Positions 6,274-13,184 of a stretch of 14,448 nucleotides of DNA are shown here, piece by piece. Location: the NCBI RefSeq assembly GCF_937877005.1, contig NZ_CALEFV010000041.1, positions 1-14,448 on the forward strand. Reading direction: 5' to 3'. The translations under genes were made by a program, and so were the position numbers. Origin of the DNA: an uncultured Fibrobacter sp. GTDB taxonomy: Bacteria > Fibrobacterota > Fibrobacteria > Fibrobacterales > Fibrobacteraceae. The notes under the pieces were generated by a model that was not told where the DNA came from, searched no databases, and saw nothing but the letters and a program-made list of their open reading frames with translations. How positions within the stretch are numbered: position 1 is the first letter of the stretch; the number at the start of each line of letters is the position of its first letter.

Positions 6274-6279
6274 TATATT
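6274..6279 (+). promoter_or_regulatory. Probable -10 element of thiS, leaderless arrangement
   Basis: TATATT, within TATATTTG, ends 6 nt before the thiS ATG at 6286, so transcription would start at or next to the start codon. TATATTTG also fits the TAnnTTTG -7 element known from Bacteroidetes. No good -35 box is seen inside the end of the GH43 gene. Confidence 0.4.
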
Positions 6280-6285
6280 TGGCGC

Positions 6286-6480
6286 ATGCTTACCATTAAC
6301 GGACAGAGTGTCGATGCGGCTGGCAAGACCGTTGCCGAATACCTTGCGGAAGCGGGGTACAATACCGTGCGCATCGCTGTGGAACGGAACGAGGAAATTG
6401 TTCCGAAGGCAAAGTATGCCGAGACGGTGCTTGCCGATGGCGATGTCGTCGAGGTTGTGAACTTTGTAGGCGGCGGGTGA
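6286..6480 (+). CDS. thiS: ThiS, sulfur-carrier protein of thiazole synthesis
   Basis: This 64-aa protein has the ubiquitin-like ThiS fold and size. It opens MLTINGQSVD, has the conserved VAVERN-like segment (IAVERNEEIVPK at about 30-41), then DGDVVEVVNFVGGG at the end. The terminal Gly is the residue adenylated by ThiF and converted to a thiocarboxylate, which donates sulfur to the thiazole made by ThiG. It is the first gene of a thiS-thiF-Nudix-thiG cluster and begins 17 nt after the GH43 gene. A TATATT box ends 6 nt before the ATG and no Shine-Dalgarno is visible. Its stop codon overlaps the thiF ATG by one base. I saw no TPP riboswitch, and the short gap leaves no room for one. Confidence 0.95.
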   Translation: MLTINGQSVDAAGKTVAEYLAEAGYNTVRIAVERNEEIVPKAKYAETVLADGDVVEVVNFVGGG

Positions 6481-7151
6481 TGCAATCCGAAATTTCGCAG
6501 ATGTGCGATTTCCACGTGCCGACTCGCGAAGAAATGCTTGCCGCGCTAGAAAAGCGGCAAGGTGCAGATGCCGTACGCAAGTTGCAGGCTGCCACGGTTG
6601 CCGTTTGCGGCTTGGGCGGACTTGGCTCCAACATAGCGATTTCTTTGGCGCGGGCCGGAGTTGGCAAACTGATTCTGGTTGATTTCGATTGCGTCGATGT
6701 GACGAACTTGCATCGTCAGCAGTACAAGGCGAACCAGGTAGGAATGCCGAAGCCTGAGGCGTTACTTGCGAACTTGAAAGAGATTGCCCCGTACACGGAA
6801 TACGAAACTCACTTTGAAAAGGTGACTGCCGAAAATGCAGTCCCGCTCCTGGCCAAGGCCGACGTGGTTTGCGAGGCGTTTGACAATGCCGAGGCGAAGG
6901 CGATGCTTGTGAATACGGTGCTCGAAAACATGCCCGAAAAGTACCTGGTCGCGGCTTCTGGAATGGCGGGCTACGATAGCGGAAATTCAATTACGACCCG
7001 CAAGGTGACAAAGCGCTTTTATGTTTGCGGTGACGGCAAAAGCGACGTGAATGACGGAATCGGTCTGATAGCTCCGCGGGTGATGCTCTGTGCCGCCCAT
7101 CAGGCCCTGACCGTTATTCGGTTGATTCTTGGGGCTGTTTTACGACCATGA
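6480..7151 (+). CDS. thiF: ThiF-family adenylyltransferase
   Basis: This E1-like enzyme activates the C-terminus of ThiS with ATP. The nucleotide-binding GLGGLGS lies at about 44-50, LVDFDCVDVTNLHRQQY at about 67-83 (the usual Asp and the Asn-Leu-x-Arg-x-x motif), and AFDNAEAK near 138. At about 223 aa it matches the shorter second ThiF family of Clostridia-type organisms, not the ~250-aa E. coli form. I see no paired CxxC zinc motifs, which agrees with that. ATG 6480 overlaps the thiS stop (TGATG); a GTG one codon earlier is possible. The 3' end overlaps the Nudix gene by 4 nt (ATGA), so the three genes are translationally coupled. Assignment to ThiF over MoeB is based mainly on the neighbouring thiS and thiG. 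Confidence 0.93.
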   Translation: MQSEISQMCDFHVPTREEMLAALEKRQGADAVRKLQAATVAVCGLGGLGSNIAISLARAGVGKLILVDFDCVDVTNLHRQQYKANQVGMPKPEALLANLKEIAPYTEYETHFEKVTAENAVPLLAKADVVCEAFDNAEAKAMLVNTVLENMPEKYLVAASGMAGYDSGNSITTRKVTKRFYVCGDGKSDVNDGIGLIAPRVMLCAAHQALTVIRLILGAVLRP

Positions 7152-7534
7152 AAAGTATCGAGGTTGTAGCAGGCATTATTAAGGATGGCGAAAAGGTTTT
7201 CGCTACTCAGCGTGGCTATGGGGATCAAAAAGATGGCTGGGAGTTTCCTGGTGGAAAAATTGAGCCCGGTGAAACCCCCGAACAGGCATTGGTCCGCGAA
7301 TTAAAAGAAGAACTTGCTATTGAAGTGTGTGTAGGTGACTTTGTTTGTACGATAGAACATGATTATCCAAGCTTTCATTTGACAATGCATTGTTATTTCT
7401 GTACTGTGGCGGGTGGAACGTCCCCAAAACTTTTGGAGCATGAAGCGGCTTGCTGGCTTGCTCCCGCAGAAATGCATTCTGTAAATTGGCTCCCTGCCGA
7501 TGTAAAAGTCGTTGCCGCTTTAGAAATTCGTTGA
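7148..7534 (+). CDS. Nudix hydrolase, MutT-like
   Basis: The 128-aa protein carries a Nudix box at about 36-58: G36, five residues, E42, seven residues, RELKEE (50-55), with Ala in place of the usual final Gly. WEFPGGKIEPGE is typical of the MutT / 8-oxo-dGTP diphosphatase branch, which includes NudG-like CTP pyrophosphatases. The family cleaves a nucleoside diphosphate linked to another group, using Mg2+ held by the Glu residues. The start overlaps the thiF stop (ATGA) and thiG follows after 37 nt, so the gene is embedded in the thiamine cluster. Its base composition looks lower in GC than thiF and thiG, which suggests later insertion. A role in cleaning damaged thiamine or nucleotide intermediates is possible but only inferred. 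Confidence 0.9.
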   Translation: MKSIEVVAGIIKDGEKVFATQRGYGDQKDGWEFPGGKIEPGETPEQALVRELKEELAIEVCVGDFVCTIEHDYPSFHLTMHCYFCTVAGGTSPKLLEHEAACWLAPAEMHSVNWLPADVKVVAALEIR

Positions 7535-7547
7535 GAAATTCTATATT
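7519..7547 (+). promoter_or_regulatory. Possible internal promoter for thiG
   Basis: TTTAGA (7519-7524), 17 bp and TATATT (7542-7547) precede thiG. Predicted transcription from about 7554 leaves a short leader with AAGAAGG (7561-7567) as ribosome-binding site. The -35 box is weak. Confidence 0.4.
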
Positions 7548-7571
7548 TCGACCTGCAAAAAAGAAGGCTTT

Positions 7572-8339
7572 ATGGACGACAAACTCGTTATTGGTGGTCA
7601 CGAATTCAATTCCCGCTTTATTCTAGGTTCCGGCAAGTATTCGCTCAAGTTGATTGAGGCTGCGGTGCGCGATGCGGGCGCAGAGATTGTTACTCTCGCC
7701 GTGCGCCGTGCAAACACCAAGGAACACGAAAACATTCTGGATTACATTCCGAAGGGCGTGACGCTGTTGCCGAATACTTCCGGCGCACGCAACGCCGAAG
7801 AGGCGGTGCGCATCGCGCGACTTTCCCGCGAACTCGGCTGCGGTGATTTCGTGAAAATCGAAATCATGCGCGACACGAAGTATCTTTTGCCTGACAACTA
7901 CGAAACCATCAAGGCGACGGAGACCTTGGCGAAAGAAGGTTTCGTCGTGATGCCGTATATGTACCCGGATTTAAACGTGGCGCGCGACCTCGCGAACGCG
8001 GGGGCTGCATCTGTGATGCCGCTTGCCGCTCCGATTGGCAGCAACAAGGGACTCTCGACCCGTGAATTCATCCAGATTCTCATCGATGAAATCGACCTCC
8101 CGATTATTGTGGATGCGGGCATCGGTAAGCCTTCCGAAGCTTGTGCCGCGATGGAAATGGGCGCTGCCGCGATTATGGCGAATACCGCTCTCGCTACCGC
8201 AGGCGATTTGCCGCTTATGGCACAGAGCTTCAAGCTTGCAATCGAAGCGGGTCGCAAGGCCTACTTGGCAGGCCTTGGGCGCGTTCTCACGCGCGGAGCT
8301 TCTGCCTCTGATCCGCTTACCGGATTTCTCCGCGACTAA
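7572..8339 (+). CDS. thiG: ThiG, thiazole synthase
   Basis: The 255-aa TIM-barrel enzyme condenses 1-deoxy-D-xylulose 5-phosphate, dehydroglycine and the sulfur on ThiS thiocarboxylate to give the thiazole phosphate of thiamine. It has the family's length and landmarks: SRFILGSGKY (14-23), AVRRAN (43-48), NTSGARNAEEAVR (about 68-80), Schiff-base Lys95 in FVKIE, PLAAPIGSNKGL, DAGIGKPSEA, and GAAAIMANTALA (phosphate site). AAGAAGG lies 4 nt upstream of the ATG. It ends the cluster before a strong terminator. No thiH or thiO is present nearby, so the dehydroglycine source must be encoded elsewhere. Confidence 0.97.
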   Translation: MDDKLVIGGHEFNSRFILGSGKYSLKLIEAAVRDAGAEIVTLAVRRANTKEHENILDYIPKGVTLLPNTSGARNAEEAVRIARLSRELGCGDFVKIEIMRDTKYLLPDNYETIKATETLAKEGFVVMPYMYPDLNVARDLANAGAASVMPLAAPIGSNKGLSTREFIQILIDEIDLPIIVDAGIGKPSEACAAMEMGAAAIMANTALATAGDLPLMAQSFKLAIEAGRKAYLAGLGRVLTRGASASDPLTGFLRD

Positions 8340-8351
8340 ATTTGGGATTTT

Positions 8352-8377
8352 AAAGAGCGCTTAAAGGCGCTCTTTTT
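8352..8377. terminator. Bidirectional terminator between thiG and the AsmA-like gene
   Basis: AAAGAGCGC (8352-8360) pairs perfectly with GCGCTCTTT (8367-8375) around a 6-nt loop. A T-run follows on the plus strand, and on the minus strand the stem is followed by TTTAAAAT. It lies between two convergent genes and can end both transcripts. Confidence 0.85.
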
Positions 8378-8403
8378 GCAGTGAGGGGAAGACCTGCCCC
8401 TTC

Positions 8404-10665
8404 CTACTGCACATCAATCTGCACTTTGTACATGGCCTTCTTCTGCGTGAGTGAACCGCGCGGGGCTGTTGTCACGGTGACATTCTTCTTGGTGACTCCG
8501 GCCTGCTGCTGCAAAGCCTTAAGAAGTTCCTGGTTGCGCCTATCTGCCATGGCAAGGATTTCTTTTTCGAGTGTCTTACGGTCGAGTTCCTTTGCATGGG
8601 TGTCTGCGTAGGCAGCGTAAGCGCTGTCCTTGTCCTCGATAGCGGCAATAGCCTTTTCGTCAAGCTCATTGAGTGCTGTCTTGTTCTGCGTTGCCTTGTA
8701 GAAGTCGGTCTTCAGTCTAAGAGTCTTGTAGGCGTCCACGGTTTTCTTTAGGTTGAATGTCTGGACAAAGTTCAATTTGAGTTTGTTGTCTTTCTCGAGC
8801 GCTTCGACCATTTTTTGTGCCTTGGCAAACTGTTCGCTAGAAAGTGATGTGGCGAGCGGGTCAATGACGATTTCGTCGTTCTTGCCGAGGTCGATGCCAA
8901 CGGCTCCTGCGCCGGTGGTGGCCACATTACTTACGATTTTTAGCGGAGAAAGGGCTACTTTGATGAGAAGGTTCATCACCGTCTTCCAGACGATTTTCAG
9001 GTAGGAAAATTCAGGATCCTTTACGTTGCCTTTCACGGGAACGTCGAACTGGATCTTGTCATCCTTGTCCTTGAGAATGTAGAGACCGACTTTCATCGGG
9101 ACTGTGAATTCCGGATCGGAGTTCGGATCCTTGTCGCCCACGTCGATGTTGTAGATGTCGATGGTGTTCTTACTTTCGATGTTCCAGCCGCTCATCTTGT
9201 TTTCGCTGGCGAATGCCATGGTGCCCGAGCTGATGGGGTAGCCGGTGTAATGGTGGCTATAAGGCGAGAAGTGCTTGAGGGCGAGGTTCTTTACGCTGAT
9301 GTAGGCGTCCATCGTGGAAATGTCAGACAGGGTTCCTTTGTACTTGAGCGAAAGCGTGCCGCCCTCGGGGAAGGCTGCCGATACATTGATGGCACACGGC
9401 GAGTTAAAGTTGATGTTGCTTCCGTTGACGGAGATGGCGCTGACCTTGTAGTTGAAGGGCTGTTTGGGCGTGTGGTCGGTGGCGCTTACGGTTGTGTTTC
9501 CAACCTGAAGCTTATCGACTACGAATTTGAGAGGCTTGGATTCTTTTTGTGTTTTAGGTTCTTCGGCGACCTTGGCTGTGTCCGCAGCTTCGGTCTTTGC
9601 GGGCTTGGTTAGAGGTTCTATCAGAGCGTCTATGTTCGTCTTTCCATTCTTGAAAAGGTCGACATGTGCAGATGCGCCGTCCACGATGACGGAATCGACG
9701 CGAAAATCCATTTCGTTCAGGTTCGCCTTGGCAATGCCGACTCCGACATGGTTGAGGCTGATGACCTTGTCGCTATTCTCGGTGAGCTTGATGCCGTCAA
9801 GGGCGACGGTTCCGCTCGCGTTAGAAGAGAGAATGTCGTTCACATTGCCGGCAACATTCAGGTTGGCGCCGAGGAAACCTTCGAAATCTTTGTAGCTGAT
9901 ATAGTCGTTCAGGTAGGGCTTTGCAAGAGAGAGAGCTAGCTTGTTGAGTGTCACATTTACGCCGAAATCCTGCGTCTTCATGTTGAACTGCACTTTCACG
10001 CCGAGATCGCCACCGTTTGCGAACTTGAGATTTACGCCAATGTCGGTGTTCTTGTTGCTGAAGTGCACGGCGGGAATGGCGACGGAAAAGTCCTGCAGGT
10101 GAATTTTGGAACCGATTTTTTGGTCTTCGTAAATGATGTTGCCTTTTTCAAGCGCAATGTTCTCGATAGAAACGCTGAAACCGCCCAGGGATTCGGATGG
10201 ATCGAGATTTAGAGCCTGTGTGGAATCGGCGACGGTGGAGTCTGCCTTGACTTCTTCGGCGACGGTTGTGTCGGCGGTGGAGTCCGCTGTGAACTTGTCC
10301 AGGATGTCGCTGAAGTTGAATGTGTCGCCTTTCTGCGTGACGCGGGTATAGAGCCCTTTCAGGAAGATCTCGCTCACGCTGATATCCTTGGAGATAAGCC
10401 GAGTCGGGTTCAGGTTGATGCGGAATTTTTCGAAGGCGACAAAAGGTGTCGTTCCGTCACTTTCGTAGATGGCGAAGTCGTCGACGGTGACGGTAAAGCT
10501 TAGGGGACTGAAGCTTACGTTTTCGATTTTCATCTTGCGGCCGATGAGTTCTTCGGAGTGGTCGACCACATAGTTCTTGGCGATGCCGGGAGCGACTTTG
10601 AGTGCTACGATGACGAGGATGCAGAGAGCTGCGAGAATGATAAGGGCGATGTAACGTTTCTTCAT
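8404..10665 (-). CDS. AsmA/DUF748-family envelope protein
   Basis: The 753-aa protein begins with KKR and a single hydrophobic helix (about 5-27), then a long repetitive beta-rich region of the AsmA/DUF748 type (for example SFTVTVDDFAIYE, and the pattern of V-x-V-x-L strands). Members are anchored in the inner membrane and span the periplasm; several are linked to outer-membrane lipid homeostasis. Two low-complexity linkers rich in Asp, Thr, Ala and Glu interrupt it (near 130-155 and 355-375). The C-terminal ~150 residues are charged and helical, followed by a short strand-rich end (KKAMYKVQIDV). No SD is clear: TATTTT ends about 6 nt before the ATG, which fits a leaderless start. It is divergent from the nucleotidyltransferase gene and convergent with thiG. 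A precise substrate cannot be assigned. Confidence 0.85.
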   Translation of the reverse strand: MKKRYIALIILAALCILVIVALKVAPGIAKNYVVDHSEELIGRKMKIENVSFSPLSFTVTVDDFAIYESDGTTPFVAFEKFRINLNPTRLISKDISVSEIFLKGLYTRVTQKGDTFNFSDILDKFTADSTADTTVAEEVKADSTVADSTQALNLDPSESLGGFSVSIENIALEKGNIIYEDQKIGSKIHLQDFSVAIPAVHFSNKNTDIGVNLKFANGGDLGVKVQFNMKTQDFGVNVTLNKLALSLAKPYLNDYISYKDFEGFLGANLNVAGNVNDILSSNASGTVALDGIKLTENSDKVISLNHVGVGIAKANLNEMDFRVDSVIVDGASAHVDLFKNGKTNIDALIEPLTKPAKTEAADTAKVAEEPKTQKESKPLKFVVDKLQVGNTTVSATDHTPKQPFNYKVSAISVNGSNINFNSPCAINVSAAFPEGGTLSLKYKGTLSDISTMDAYISVKNLALKHFSPYSHHYTGYPISSGTMAFASENKMSGWNIESKNTIDIYNIDVGDKDPNSDPEFTVPMKVGLYILKDKDDKIQFDVPVKGNVKDPEFSYLKIVWKTVMNLLIKVALSPLKIVSNVATTGAGAVGIDLGKNDEIVIDPLATSLSSEQFAKAQKMVEALEKDNKLKLNFVQTFNLKKTVDAYKTLRLKTDFYKATQNKTALNELDEKAIAAIEDKDSAYAAYADTHAKELDRKTLEKEILAMADRRNQELLKALQQQAGVTKKNVTVTTAPRGSLTQKKAMYKVQIDVQ

Positions 10666-10710
10666 GCCTAAAAAATAGAATTCTTGCTTTGCCGATGTAT
10701 GTTAATTTTT

Positions 10711-10739
10711 TTTACAACACCTTTTTCTATCTTTATACA
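10711..10739 (+). promoter_or_regulatory. Promoter of the nucleotidyltransferase gene
   Basis: TTTACA (10711-10716), 17 bp and TATACA (10734-10739) precede the ATG at 10744. An alternative -10, TATCTT, lies at 10728-10733. Either choice gives a leaderless or very short leader. The region also separates this gene from the divergent AsmA-like gene. Confidence 0.5.
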
Positions 10740-10743
10740 TGTA

Positions 10744-11634
10744 ATGGAAAATTTCCCCTTGAACAATGAATGCCTGAATGTCCTGATTCTGGCCGCTGGA
10801 CTCGGGACGCGGCTGCGCCCGCTTACAAATGATGTGCCGAAACCGCTCGTGCCAGTGGTAGATGCTTCAATTCTCGATTTACAGGCCCAAAAGGCCCGCA
10901 CAATTGGTAACATTCGTTTACATGCAAACGCGCACTATCTGGCGGACCAGGTGGTGGCTGCGGGAAAAACTCTCGGATTCGAAAAAGTTTGGGTGGAGCT
11001 GCCCGAAATTCTTGGAACGGCGGGTCCGCTCAAGCGCATTTATAACGAGGGTTACCGCGGCGGCCTCTTGATTATGAATGGGGACGCCTATTGCAATTTT
11101 GACTTGAAGGCATTTGTAGAAAATGCTCAAATGTTGGCTTCTCAGCCGGATGGTCCGCAGGTGGCCTTGCTCGCGGTCGATTTTCCGAAGGTAAATACGT
11201 TCCGCGTGGGGGCGGACGGTCGCTTGGCGGGCATTGCCGGGAGGTTCGGCGCTACAGAAGGTGCGCCCGCGACGTTTTCCGGCGTTTCTTGGTATAGCGA
11301 CGAGGCTCTTTCGCGAATCCGCGACGGGGAATTCGATATCCGCGAATTCTGGAAGCAAGAAATCGCTGCGGGGCGCGCACCGTTCGTGGATATGACGCAG
11401 CTTCATGCGACCTGGATCGATATGGGCTCGCCCGAGGGCTTGATGAGTGCGGTGGAGGCCCGCCTTAAGGAACTTGGCCGCGACGTGAATGAAGCTGTCG
11501 TTGAACCGGGCGTAGAACTGCCCGCAGGTGTGAAAATCCGTCATTCCGTGATTTATGCCGGTGCAGAATTTGAACCCGGTGAAATTGTCGAAAATGAAAT
11601 CCGTGGTCGCGGTTTTAAGTGGAAAATTAATTGA
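10744..11634 (+). CDS. Sugar-1-phosphate nucleotidyltransferase, possibly MurU-like
   Basis: The 296-aa protein is a GT-A fold nucleotidyltransferase: LAAGLGTRLRPLT (about 16-28) binds the nucleotide, Lys33 follows in PKPLVPV, then LGTAGPL (about 90-96), MNGDAYCNFD (about 111-120, metal-binding Asp in NGD), and WIDMGSPEGL near the C-terminus. It makes an NDP-sugar from a nucleoside triphosphate and a sugar phosphate. The single-domain layout and the GTAGPL/NGD combination are closest to MurU (MurNAc-1-phosphate uridylyltransferase of cell-wall recycling), but mannose-1-phosphate guanylyltransferase relatives are also possible. I chose ATG 10744 over an upstream TTG 20 codons earlier because those codons overlap the promoter and encode a poorly conserved hydrophobic stretch. 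TrmJ follows after 54 nt. Confidence 0.88.
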   Translation: MENFPLNNECLNVLILAAGLGTRLRPLTNDVPKPLVPVVDASILDLQAQKARTIGNIRLHANAHYLADQVVAAGKTLGFEKVWVELPEILGTAGPLKRIYNEGYRGGLLIMNGDAYCNFDLKAFVENAQMLASQPDGPQVALLAVDFPKVNTFRVGADGRLAGIAGRFGATEGAPATFSGVSWYSDEALSRIRDGEFDIREFWKQEIAAGRAPFVDMTQLHATWIDMGSPEGLMSAVEARLKELGRDVNEAVVEPGVELPAGVKIRHSVIYAGAEFEPGEIVENEIRGRGFKWKIN

Positions 11635-11637
11635 GGT

Positions 11638-11682
11638 GTCATCCTGAGCGGAGGGCGCAGCCCGAAGTCGAAGGATCCAGGA
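11638..11682. repeat. GTCATCCTGAG-type dispersed palindromic repeat
   Basis: Starting GTCATCCTGAGCGG, it has an outer ATCCT/AGGAT pair and an inner GGGC-gca-GCCC stem. From memory, repeats of this sequence type occur in many bacterial genomes. It fills almost all of the gap between the nucleotidyltransferase stop and the trmJ ATG at 11689, so it would sit in the transcript ahead of trmJ. Confidence 0.75.
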
Positions 11683-11688
11683 TTTAAA

Positions 11689-12468
11689 ATGAGAAAATTC
11701 AGAGTTGTACTTGTTGAACCGGAACATCCGCACAATGTGGGCTTCGTGGCCCGCGCCATGCACTGCTACGCCCTCGATGAACTTTATATCGTCTACCCGA
11801 GGCGTGACAAGGTGATTGAAAATTCTTACCACACAGCACCGAACAGCCACGAGGTCCTGGACAAGGCGACCATCGTGCACAAGTTCGAAGATGCCATCGG
11901 TGATTGCGCCTGTGCCGTCGCGTTTAGCCGCCGCATTTACGGGTCTGCCATCAAGCACACGATGATGCCCGGGCTTTCGGAATTGTTGCCCGAGAATGGC
12001 ACGATTGCGTTGGTGTTTGGCCGCGAATCTTGCGGCCTCGAAACTGAGGAAGTGAACGCCTGCACGTACCAGTGCGAAATCCCGGTGCCGGGACTTATGA
12101 GCCTCAACTTGGCGCAGGCGGTGACGGTGGGACTTTACGAACTTTGCCGCAGCGGAGCGCTTGCGAACGGCGAAGGTCGTGCAAAGCGCGGAAGCAAGGG
12201 TGCCTGCGAAACGGCGCCGGCGACCATTGACCAAATCGATAGCTTCAAGAAGTTCTTGGACCGCTATCTGACTGGCCAGTATCACGACCAGTCGTGGCGC
12301 GATAACTTCCTCAATACGCTCTTGCAGCGCCTGCACCCGACCCGCAACGAACTTTCGGCTTTGTTCGGCCTTATCCGAAACCTTGCAAAAAAGCCCGCCC
12401 GTTTGGAACAGGCCGCCGACAAGGCCGCTAAGGCTGCGGAGGCTGCCGAAGCGGCAACAGACAAATAA
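11689..12468 (+). CDS. TrmJ-like SPOUT RNA methyltransferase
   Basis: The 259-aa protein has the three SpoU/SPOUT motifs: PHNVGFVARAM (14-24), LVFGRESCGLETEEV (108-122) and VPGLMSLNLAQAV (133-145). These form the AdoMet-binding trefoil knot and contribute the catalytic Arg and Ser/Asn. Length and order suit TrmJ, which 2'-O-methylates position 32 of tRNAs; other SpoU members act on rRNA. The C-terminal ~80 residues form a helical extension with SFKKFLDRYL and NTLLQRLHPTRNEL, as in TrmJ homologues, and end in an Ala/Lys/Glu-rich tail (about 240-259) that looks low-complexity. A dispersed repeat fills the gap to the upstream nucleotidyltransferase gene. Confidence 0.85.
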   Translation: MRKFRVVLVEPEHPHNVGFVARAMHCYALDELYIVYPRRDKVIENSYHTAPNSHEVLDKATIVHKFEDAIGDCACAVAFSRRIYGSAIKHTMMPGLSELLPENGTIALVFGRESCGLETEEVNACTYQCEIPVPGLMSLNLAQAVTVGLYELCRSGALANGEGRAKRGSKGACETAPATIDQIDSFKKFLDRYLTGQYHDQSWRDNFLNTLLQRLHPTRNELSALFGLIRNLAKKPARLEQAADKAAKAAEAAEAATDK

Positions 12469-12490
12469 AAGTCGTAAACACTGTTTCGGT

Positions 12491-12511
12491 GTCATTGCGC
12501 AAGCGCATGAC
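12491..12511. repeat. GTCATTGCGC palindrome, small dispersed repeat
   Basis: The arms GTCAT and ATGAC enclose GCGC-aa-GCGC, with one bulged T. It shares its first nine bases, GTCATTGCG, with the repeat at 12564. Directly between them, 12525-12550 forms another hairpin (CAAAG/CTTTG outside, ATGC-aa-GCAT inside). Confidence 0.6.
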
Positions 12512-12563
12512 GGCGTCGGTTTTGCAAAGTATATGCAAGCATTTGCTTTGATAACCTAGCAAC

Positions 12564-12596
12564 GTCATTGCGAGGAGCGTAGCGACGAAGCAATCT
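12564..12596. repeat. GTCATTGCGAGG-type dispersed repeat
   Basis: The sequence runs GTCATTGCGAGGAGCG, TAGCGACGAAG, then CAATCT, with an outer ATTGC/GCAAT pair and an inner GCGtaGCG. I recall this repeat family from many unrelated genomes. Its end lies 10 nt before the ATG of the 128-aa protein, and CTATAGA at the junction resembles a -10 box. Confidence 0.75.
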
Positions 12597-12606
12597 ATAG
12601 ATAAAT

Positions 12607-12993
12607 ATGGAAATAGAGTACAACATCGCAGGTAGAATTTTGGCCAAGGATGGCACGCGCGTCATAACGCTTGCCGAAATCCTTGCGTCGCCCTTGGTGG
12701 TGAAAGGCACCGCTGGTGTCGAAACTTCGGAAGCCGCGGGCGCAGCGACGAATGCCGCTGACCTCACTGAAGACATGCTAGCCGCATACTGCAAGTCTGT
12801 TTCCGCGCAGAATTCCTGCAAGGTCTACCTGTGGAAAGACCGTGAAGAATACGGCAATGCGAACGTGTTCAATGGCGGCTCCGATTACGAAGTCGTGAAC
12901 GAAATCTGCTTCCTGTGCATCTACGATTGTGGAAACGAAGTGGCCCGTGAAACCACGGACCACTGGAACGAAAAAATTGACGCTGTTATTTGA
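12607..12993 (+). CDS. Uncharacterised 128-aa protein
   Basis: I do not recognise this protein. It is acidic, has no signal peptide and no membrane segment, and is probably cytoplasmic. The middle is Ala-rich (ETSEAAGAATNAADLTEDM, about 38-57); four Cys are spread through the rest, two as CFLCIYDC near 100-107. The last third (NVFNGGSDYEVVNEICFL) looks strand-forming. Codon use matches its GC-rich neighbours and no shadow gene competes, so it is probably real. There is no Shine-Dalgarno; a TATAGA box (12596-12601) ends 5 nt before the ATG, as in other short-leader genes of this window. Confidence 0.65.
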   Translation: MEIEYNIAGRILAKDGTRVITLAEILASPLVVKGTAGVETSEAAGAATNAADLTEDMLAAYCKSVSAQNSCKVYLWKDREEYGNANVFNGGSDYEVVNEICFLCIYDCGNEVARETTDHWNEKIDAVI

Positions 12994-13122
12994 TTAGGTT
13001 ACCCAGCCCAGTGCTTCAATTGCGAAAGGTGTGAATCGAAGAACTTGCGCCTTTCCGCCATCTGGTACAAAATCAAGAAACAGGTTGTTGCGTTGTGTAA
13101 AAACTACTTCTGATGATCCTGT
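12994..13122 (-). pseudogene. Possible C-terminal remnant of a lost minus-strand gene
   Basis: A minus-strand frame is open for 42 codons and ends with TAA at 12996-12994. It reads like real protein: VVFTQRNNLFLDFVPDGG, then KAQVLRFTPFAIEALGWVT. An in-frame stop at 13125-13123 closes it upstream and there is no start codon, so it cannot be a complete gene. I do not recognise the family. It fills the gap between the 128-aa gene and dut; chance remains possible. Confidence 0.3.
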
Positions 13123-13145
13123 TTATTTCGCCTGATGGCTTATGC

Positions 13146-13174
13146 TTGAAATAGACTGTTTAAAAAACTATATA
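13146..13174 (+). promoter_or_regulatory. Promoter of the dUTPase gene
   Basis: TTGAAA (13146-13151), 17 bp and TATATA (13169-13174) lie just before the ATG at 13185. Transcription would start near 13181, leaving about four nucleotides of leader. Confidence 0.6.
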
Positions 13175-13184
13175 TATTTGAATC

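Noticed and set aside
6269..6285. TPP riboswitch before thiS or thiG
   Set aside because: The gap before thiS is 17 nt and the gap before thiG is 37 nt. Neither contains the CTGAGA-type conserved parts.
10918..12495. Minus-strand frame of 525 codons across the nucleotidyltransferase and trmJ
   Set aside because: It spans two well-supported plus-strand genes and the repeat between them, with no family features.
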